Assembly: GCA_022736535.1 (NCBI GenBank)
Contig: DZCT01000220.1
Location: forward strand, 1-8,112
From: Desulfatirhabdium butyrativorans
GTDB taxonomy: Bacteria; Desulfobacterota; Desulfobacteria; Desulfobacterales; JAIFKL01
Direction of reading: 5' to 3'
DNA length: 8,112 nucleotides
The stretch's first letter is position 1, and the number at the start of each line of letters is the position of its first letter. The notes under the pieces are model-generated. The model searched no databases. It worked only from the letters and a program-made list of their open reading frames with translations, and was not told the origin of the DNA. Of the stretch, positions 4,466-8,112 are shown in pieces. The position numbers and the translations under genes are program-made.

Positions 4466-5899
4466 ATGGCAAAAAAGATTACAATTATAGGCGCGGGACC
4501 CGGGGGATATGTCGCTGCTGTCCGAGCCGCGCAAATAGGCGCGGAAGTGACGCTCATCGAGCGGGATAACGTCGGCGGCACTTGTCTGAATCGGGGATGT
4601 ATTCCTTCCAAAATCATGATTCACACAGCCGAAATGCTCGAAAAATTTCACAGAGCGCAGGAATTTGGAATCACCGTGGAAGGAAATATCCGTCCGGACA
4701 TGCACGCGCTCATGTCTCGGAAAGAAAAGGTGATTCAGACGCAGATCAAAGGCATACTCAGTCTGCTTCAGCATCACAAGATTCGTGTTCTGAAAGGGCA
4801 GGGCTTCATTGAAAGCCCGAATCTTGCGGCTGTGCGACAGGAAAACGGAGAAACCGTTCAGGTTGCGTGGGACAAACTGATTCTTGCGCCGGGGACCCAG
4901 CCGTTGAATATTCCTACATTTCCCTTTGACGGAAAGCGGATTCTTTCGAGCAATGATGCGCTGAATCTTCGGGAAGTCCCTAAATCCATTGTGATAGTCG
5001 GCGGCGGCGTGATCGGATGCGAATTTGCTTTTATGCTGAACGCGCTCGGTTCAGGCGTGACCGTGATTGAGGCAATGTCTCGTATGCTTCCGCTGCCCTC
5101 GGTGGATGAAGATTGCTCAAAAGTGCTTCAGCGGGAAATGAAAAAACGCAAAATCGCCTTTATGACAGACCGCATTGTGCAACGTGTTGAGAAATCTGAG
5201 GAAAGGCTGATTGTCACGGTCGGTCCCTCGCCTTTTCTGAAAAATCCTACAGAAAAAGACAAACTGCCGCTGAACATTGAAACAGAAAAAGTGCTGGTCT
5301 GCATCGGGCGGCAGCCTGATACTTCCGGGCTGGGGCTTGAAAACATCGGCATCAAGCTTGATGAAAAAGGATGGATTGTCGCAAATGAGTGTATGGAAAC
5401 CGGCGTTCCCGATATGTACGCGGTCGGCGATATTCTCGGTCCCGCCAAAATCATGCTCGCACATGTCGCGTCTGCCGAGGGCATGACTGCCGCGGAAAAC
5501 GCAATGGGAAATGCGGCGAAAATGAATTACGATGCGATTCCGGGAGCGATTTTCACGATGCCGGAAGTCGCCAATGTGGGCTTGACGGAAATTCAGGCAA
5601 AAGAAAAGGGCTTTTCCGTGCGGGCGGAGAGCGTTCTGTTCCGAATGCTCGGCAAAGCGCAGGCAATCGGAGACATTGCCGGTGAGGCAAAAATTGTGTC
5701 CGATGCGGAGACCGGCAAGATTCTCGGCGTGCATATCGTGGGACCGCACGCCACTGACCTCATCGCGGAGGGAACGCTTGCGGTGAAGACCGGCTGCACG
5801 GTGAAGGAGCTGGCGGAAACCGTTCATGCCCATCCCACGCTGGCGGAAATCATGCTCGAAGTTTCGCTGAAATCAGCGGGGAAAGCCTTGCATGGATGA
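4466..5899 (+). CDS. lpdA: Dihydrolipoyl dehydrogenase (E3)
   Basis: This flavoprotein reoxidises dihydrolipoyl groups of 2-oxo-acid dehydrogenase complexes or the glycine cleavage H protein, passing electrons through a disulfide and FAD to NAD+, in the cytoplasm. The 477 residues are full length for the family. Visible motifs: FAD-binding IIGAGPGGYVAAVRAA (residues 7-22); redox disulfide GGTCLNRGCIPSK with C40 and C45; NAD-binding IVIVGGGVIGCEFA in the middle; the second FAD motif MYAVGDILG followed by LAHVASAEG; and the C-terminal catalytic HAHPTLAE with H456 and E461. All key residues are intact. ATG 4466 is preceded by AGGTGATG about eight bases upstream. A stretch around 255-270 (SPFLKNPTEKDKLPL) is a small insertion in the NAD domain. 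No E1, E2 or gcv gene is adjacent and repeats lie on both sides, so the partner complex cannot be inferred. Confidence 0.93.
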   Translation: MAKKITIIGAGPGGYVAAVRAAQIGAEVTLIERDNVGGTCLNRGCIPSKIMIHTAEMLEKFHRAQEFGITVEGNIRPDMHALMSRKEKVIQTQIKGILSLLQHHKIRVLKGQGFIESPNLAAVRQENGETVQVAWDKLILAPGTQPLNIPTFPFDGKRILSSNDALNLREVPKSIVIVGGGVIGCEFAFMLNALGSGVTVIEAMSRMLPLPSVDEDCSKVLQREMKKRKIAFMTDRIVQRVEKSEERLIVTVGPSPFLKNPTEKDKLPLNIETEKVLVCIGRQPDTSGLGLENIGIKLDEKGWIVANECMETGVPDMYAVGDILGPAKIMLAHVASAEGMTAAENAMGNAAKMNYDAIPGAIFTMPEVANVGLTEIQAKEKGFSVRAESVLFRMLGKAQAIGDIAGEAKIVSDAETGKILGVHIVGPHATDLIAEGTLAVKTGCTVKELAETVHAHPTLAEIMLEVSLKSAGKALHG

Positions 5900-5964
5900 A
5901 ATGCGAACCACGAAAAAACACGAAAGGGACGAAAAGCACGAAAGATGAGTCTTTTTATCATTTT

Positions 5965-5988
5965 ACCCTCTCCCTTGAGGGAGAGGGT
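5965..5988. repeat. ACCCTCTCCC-TTGA-GGGAGAGGGT hairpin, copy 2
   Basis: A 10-bp stem around TTGA, a near copy of the palindrome at 1319-1338 and of 6101-6124. It lies 65 bases after the lpdA stop and has no T run after it, so it is a poor intrinsic terminator candidate. Confidence 0.7.
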
Positions 5989-6014
5989 AAGAGTGAGGGG
6001 GAAAATACAGGCAT

Positions 6015-6091
6015 CTGTCATTTCGACGAGCGAAGCGAGGAGAAATCTTCGCTTCGGACAGAAAGATTTCTCGCTGCGCTCGAAATGACAG
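6015..6091. repeat. GTCATTTCGA...GAGAAATCT inverted pair
   Basis: The left arm 6015-6049 (CTGTCATTTCGACGAGCGAA then GCGAGGAGAAATCTT) and the right arm 6063-6091 (AAGATTTCTCGCTGCGCTCG then AAATGACAG) are inverted copies; the left arm carries about six extra bases. Together they could form a long cruciform or RNA stem. A single half occurs at 2434-2462. Confidence 0.75.
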
Positions 6092-6100
6092 TTTACAGTT

Positions 6101-6124
6101 TCCCTCTCCCTTGAGGGAGAGGGT
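6101..6124. repeat. TCCCTCTCCC-TTGA-GGGAGAGGGT hairpin, copy 3
   Basis: A 9-bp stem (CCCTCTCCC/GGGAGAGGG) around TTGA, in the same orientation as copy 2. The two copies flank the inner inverted pair 6015-6091. Confidence 0.7.
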
Positions 6125-6168
6125 GTAGGATTTCGTGCTTTCGTGGTTTTTATTTTGCATTTTTCCCT

Positions 6169-6196
6169 TTCAAAAAGTGTGTAAAAAGCTTATAAT
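6169..6196 (+). promoter_or_regulatory. Sigma70-type promoter for the kinase/receiver operon
   Basis: A perfect TATAAT lies at 6191-6196. A partial -35 match, TTCAAA (6169-6174, four of six), sits 16 bases upstream. Transcription would start near 6203, giving a leader of about 25 bases that ends in AGGAGG (6216-6221), seven bases before the ATG at 6229. The -35 box is weak, so the call rests on the -10 and its position just outside the repeat island. Confidence 0.45.
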
Positions 6197-6228
6197 GCAG
6201 ACTATTAAATAAATCAGGAGGGATTAAA

Positions 6229-7182
6229 ATGACTCAATTAGCAGAATTAGAATTACAGTTCATAGAAAGACTGAATGCTCGCAATAAAGCCATTAAACTC
6301 GATCCCAATCCTGATAGGTATGACAGCCGTGGAGGAGACTTAGCAGAGAGCAAAATTGAAAAAGAAAAGGCGATAGCTCAGGCACGAGTTGACGAGCGAA
6401 ACAAAGTCATACAGGATTTGTCTCATTCAATTAAAAACCTGATCAGCACGGTTATTGATCCGCTTGAAAACTTGAAGCAGGAAAAGCTTGTCAATCCGCA
6501 GGTGATTGAAAACGCCTTGCGGGGCGCAAATCTGGTTCGGGAAATTGTCAACGCCATGAATCTCTCTTTTAAAGGCACAATTGACGATTTCTACTATGAC
6601 GCCGAACACAACACGGGAAAAGACAGATTGAATTTGCAGTCCGCGCTTGTCCAATCCCTGAAATATTCTGTCGGGAATATGTTCGACGGCAAATATTTCA
6701 ACAGCTTTATGCGGAAATATTTTCCTGAAAAAAACATTTATCTTGAAGCAAAATCGGAATGGACAACTATCTCTCAATCCGAGTATTCAGGCATTCAAGC
6801 CTTTTTGCAGAAATACTTCTTTGAAACCGACATCAGTTTTGCCGATGCGGAGAAATTTGTCATGGGAAATGAAAAAGGCTCAGGCATCAAGTTAATGATT
6901 TTATTTCAGGAAATCATTCTGAACGCGGTAAAATATGCGGCGTTTGCAGACAGGGAAAAACGCTTTTTACGCATTCATTTTCTCAGCGATGAAAAGGAGA
7001 TTTCCGTCAAAGTCGAAAACGCCTTTGAACCGACTGTTAAAACCAAAACATCAGGCATCGGTCATGTGATTATTGATAATTTTGCCAAACTGCTGAATGC
7101 CAAACCTGTTGTAACCAAAGACAATCATGTTTATTCTGTTGAAATTCGGTTTCCGAACTTCTGGAAAGAGCAAAGCAAATGA
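6229..7182 (+). CDS. Soluble histidine kinase without a recognisable sensor domain
   Basis: The 317-residue protein starts at ATG 6229 behind AGGAGG. Residues about 40-62 form a charged helix (KIEKEKAIAQARVDERNKVI) leading into the phosphoacceptor motif DLSHSIKNLIST, with H66 the likely phosphorylated His. The C-terminal ATPase domain shows the N box EIILNAVKYA (N232), a VEN in place of the usual D-x-G stretch (N264), and a G-box-like SGIGHVIIDNFAKLL (276-289). There is no signal peptide or membrane segment and no PAS or GAF motif that I can see. The region 115-215 between the His helix pair and the ATPase core is longer than usual and unassigned; it may be an input or partner-binding part. 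It overlaps the next gene by ATGA, so the two products are probably made together and act as a kinase-receiver pair. Base composition looks AT-richer than in lpdA (by eye). Input signal unknown. Confidence 0.8.
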   Translation: MTQLAELELQFIERLNARNKAIKLDPNPDRYDSRGGDLAESKIEKEKAIAQARVDERNKVIQDLSHSIKNLISTVIDPLENLKQEKLVNPQVIENALRGANLVREIVNAMNLSFKGTIDDFYYDAEHNTGKDRLNLQSALVQSLKYSVGNMFDGKYFNSFMRKYFPEKNIYLEAKSEWTTISQSEYSGIQAFLQKYFFETDISFADAEKFVMGNEKGSGIKLMILFQEIILNAVKYAAFADREKRFLRIHFLSDEKEISVKVENAFEPTVKTKTSGIGHVIIDNFAKLLNAKPVVTKDNHVYSVEIRFPNFWKEQSK

Positions 7183-8112
7183 AGAAAATTTTGTTTGTTG
7201 AGGACGAGTTATCAAAAAATATCCCCCGTATTACCCGGCTGTTTTCCAAGTATCTGAGTAAAAAGAAAATCCGAAAATTGGAAGAATTAGAGGCAGATGA
7301 AAGCGGTTACGGCGCAGAGCCGGAAGAAGTCAAAGCCGTTGTAGAGGAAAGCGGTTTGATAGAGCTTGAATATCGTTTCCCGGATGCGTTGCGTAAAATC
7401 ATCCATCATCACAGCAACTATATCCTGTTCATTATAGACAGAAATCTGGTCGAATGCGGATATGAATTTTCCGAAATAGCAGGAATTGACCCGAAATACA
7501 GCGAATCTCAATATGAGAAATTCTTTGAACGTGAGGGCGATTATCTCCTTCACAAACTGCTTTACAGCGGCGTGGATGTGATGAGGAAATTTTATTTCCT
7601 GACCGCCTATTCAGCGCAAAATGAAATTCGGGGCTGTGAGGAAATAAAAACGCTGATTGATTTCGGTAAGTTCAACACAGAAAATTTTATCGAAAAGGGC
7701 GGGGACAGAGATTTTGATCGCCTGTGCAACGAGATTGAGAAAATCAGCATATTGAATCTGCAACATGAAAATAAGCCTTATCTCGACATCCTGCGAAAAA
7801 ACATCGGCGAGCGTCCAGCGGATAACTTTCTGAAAATTCTTGAGGAAAAGGATGATGAGCGAAGAATCGGCGATAATTTGAAAGAAATGAGAAATCTTTA
7901 TGAGCAAATACTGAAAGAAGTTTCAGAGCGGATTCCGGATATGAAAAAAAGCTGTGAAAACGATAGGGGCAACATTGTTATGGGAAAAATTACGGCAGAT
8001 TGGTTGTCCGGTAATGAACATATCAACATCATTATCCGAAACTTTTTTTTCAGCATAAAAGGCATTGCCAGTGATTTCGGGAGTCATAACAATGCGAGGG
8101 AACGAGCAATTT
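7179..8112 (+). CDS. Receiver-like protein with large insertions and an unknown C-terminal part (incomplete at window end)
   Basis: The frame opens at ATG 7179, overlapping the kinase stop as ATGA, and stays open for 311 codons to the edge of the window. MKKILFVEDE is a receiver first strand with its acidic pair (E8, D9). YILFIIDRNL fits the third strand with D87 as phosphoacceptor, KFYFLTAYS the fourth strand with T142, and NFIEKGG the fifth with K173, followed by an amphipathic helix. The set of key residues is complete, but the spacing is much longer than in an ordinary receiver of about 120 residues: roughly 30-35 extra residues before D87 and about 25 between D87 and T142. From about residue 190 the protein is charged and apparently helical (NILRKNIGERPADNFLKILE-like segments), ending near IIIRNFFFSIKGIASDFGSH. 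I recognise no DNA-binding or enzymatic output motif. It is probably the partner of the upstream kinase; output unknown. Confidence 0.7.
   Translation, partial: MKKILFVEDELSKNIPRITRLFSKYLSKKKIRKLEELEADESGYGAEPEEVKAVVEESGLIELEYRFPDALRKIIHHHSNYILFIIDRNLVECGYEFSEIAGIDPKYSESQYEKFFEREGDYLLHKLLYSGVDVMRKFYFLTAYSAQNEIRGCEEIKTLIDFGKFNTENFIEKGGDRDFDRLCNEIEKISILNLQHENKPYLDILRKNIGERPADNFLKILEEKDDERRIGDNLKEMRNLYEQILKEVSERIPDMKKSCENDRGNIVMGKITADWLSGNEHINIIIRNFFFSIKGIASDFGSHNNARERAI

Larger units (their letters stand above)
5905..6151. repeat. Nested repeat island: three repeat families in mirror order
   Basis: This gene-free spacer contains, from outside in: CCACGAAA/GCACGAAA repeats (5905-5945), answered in reverse by TTTCGTGCTTTCGTGGTTTT (6131-6150); CCCTCTCCC-TTGA-GGGAGAGGG hairpins at 5966-5987 and 6102-6123; and an inner pair whose arms open CTGTCATTTCGA (6015) and close TCGAAATGACAG (to 6091). 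The three layers are roughly concentric around 6050. No protein-coding signal is convincing here, although frames run through it. Confidence 0.75.

Noticed and set aside
5117..5833. 238-codon minus-strand frame opposite lpdA
   Set aside because: His/Arg/Phe-rich antisense of a fully intact enzyme gene; no motif or start signals.
5896..6114. Frames across the nested repeat island, giving CHFDERSEEKSS-like translations
   Set aside because: These are the usual spurious translations of GTCATTTCGA repeats.
5965..6124. CTCTCCC-TTGA-GGGAGAG hairpins as intrinsic terminators of lpdA, or as a CRISPR array
   Set aside because: No T run follows either hairpin, and only dispersed copies with non-uniform spacing exist, with no repeat-spacer pattern.
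7179..8112. HEPN nuclease or Detocs-type defence assignment for the kinase/receiver pair
   Set aside because: The arginine and histidine near the visible end are spaced too far apart for the HEPN R-x4-6-H motif, and I see neither a TPR sensor in the kinase nor a phosphorylase effector; a defence role would be a guess.

Overview
The window reads as a piece of a Gram-negative bacterial chromosome of moderate GC content. The crowded intergenic repeats (CTCTCCCTT-AGGGAGAG palindromes, 'GTCATTTCGA...GAGAAATCT' repeats, 'CCTTTGCG' and 'CCACGAAA' repeats), two Sec-exported binding proteins and a chemoreceptor recall repeat-rich Desulfobacterota such as Desulfonema. That placement is an impression from style and memory, not a demonstrated assignment.

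Layout, all genes on the + strand. Positions 1-263 are AT-rich non-coding DNA with a repeat fragment and a 12-bp inverted repeat. At 235-349 a 59-bp tandem duplication of a ribosome-binding site plus start codon has produced a 20-codon leader ORF (264-326) that overlaps the next gene by ATGA. Two paralogous periplasmic solute-binding proteins of the SsuA/THI5 (NMT1-like) type follow (323-1303 and 1412-2518), then a two-TM methyl-accepting chemotaxis protein (2596-4029). No ABC permease or ATPase lies beside the binding proteins, so they may present a ligand to the receptor instead of, or as well as, feeding a transporter. A strong GU-containing hairpin sits directly before the receptor's ribosome-binding site. 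The second binding protein has a C-terminal tail of about 45 residues encoded by intergenic-type repeats.

Positions 4030-4465 form a gene-free repeat island. It holds a 14-bp inverted repeat that includes the receptor's stop codon, and a 93-bp element with 16-bp IS4-like ends and 13-bp direct flanking repeats, which looks like a MITE. An intact dihydrolipoyl dehydrogenase gene (4466-5899) stands alone between repeat islands. Positions 5900-6228 hold a nested arrangement of three repeat families in mirror order, then a good promoter.

From 6229 the DNA looks AT-richer by eye. It encodes a soluble histidine kinase with no recognisable sensor domain (6229-7182), overlapping by ATGA a large, insertion-bearing receiver-like protein (7179 to the window end, incomplete). 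This pair is the least ordinary coding content here and probably forms a cytoplasmic two-component system of unknown output.
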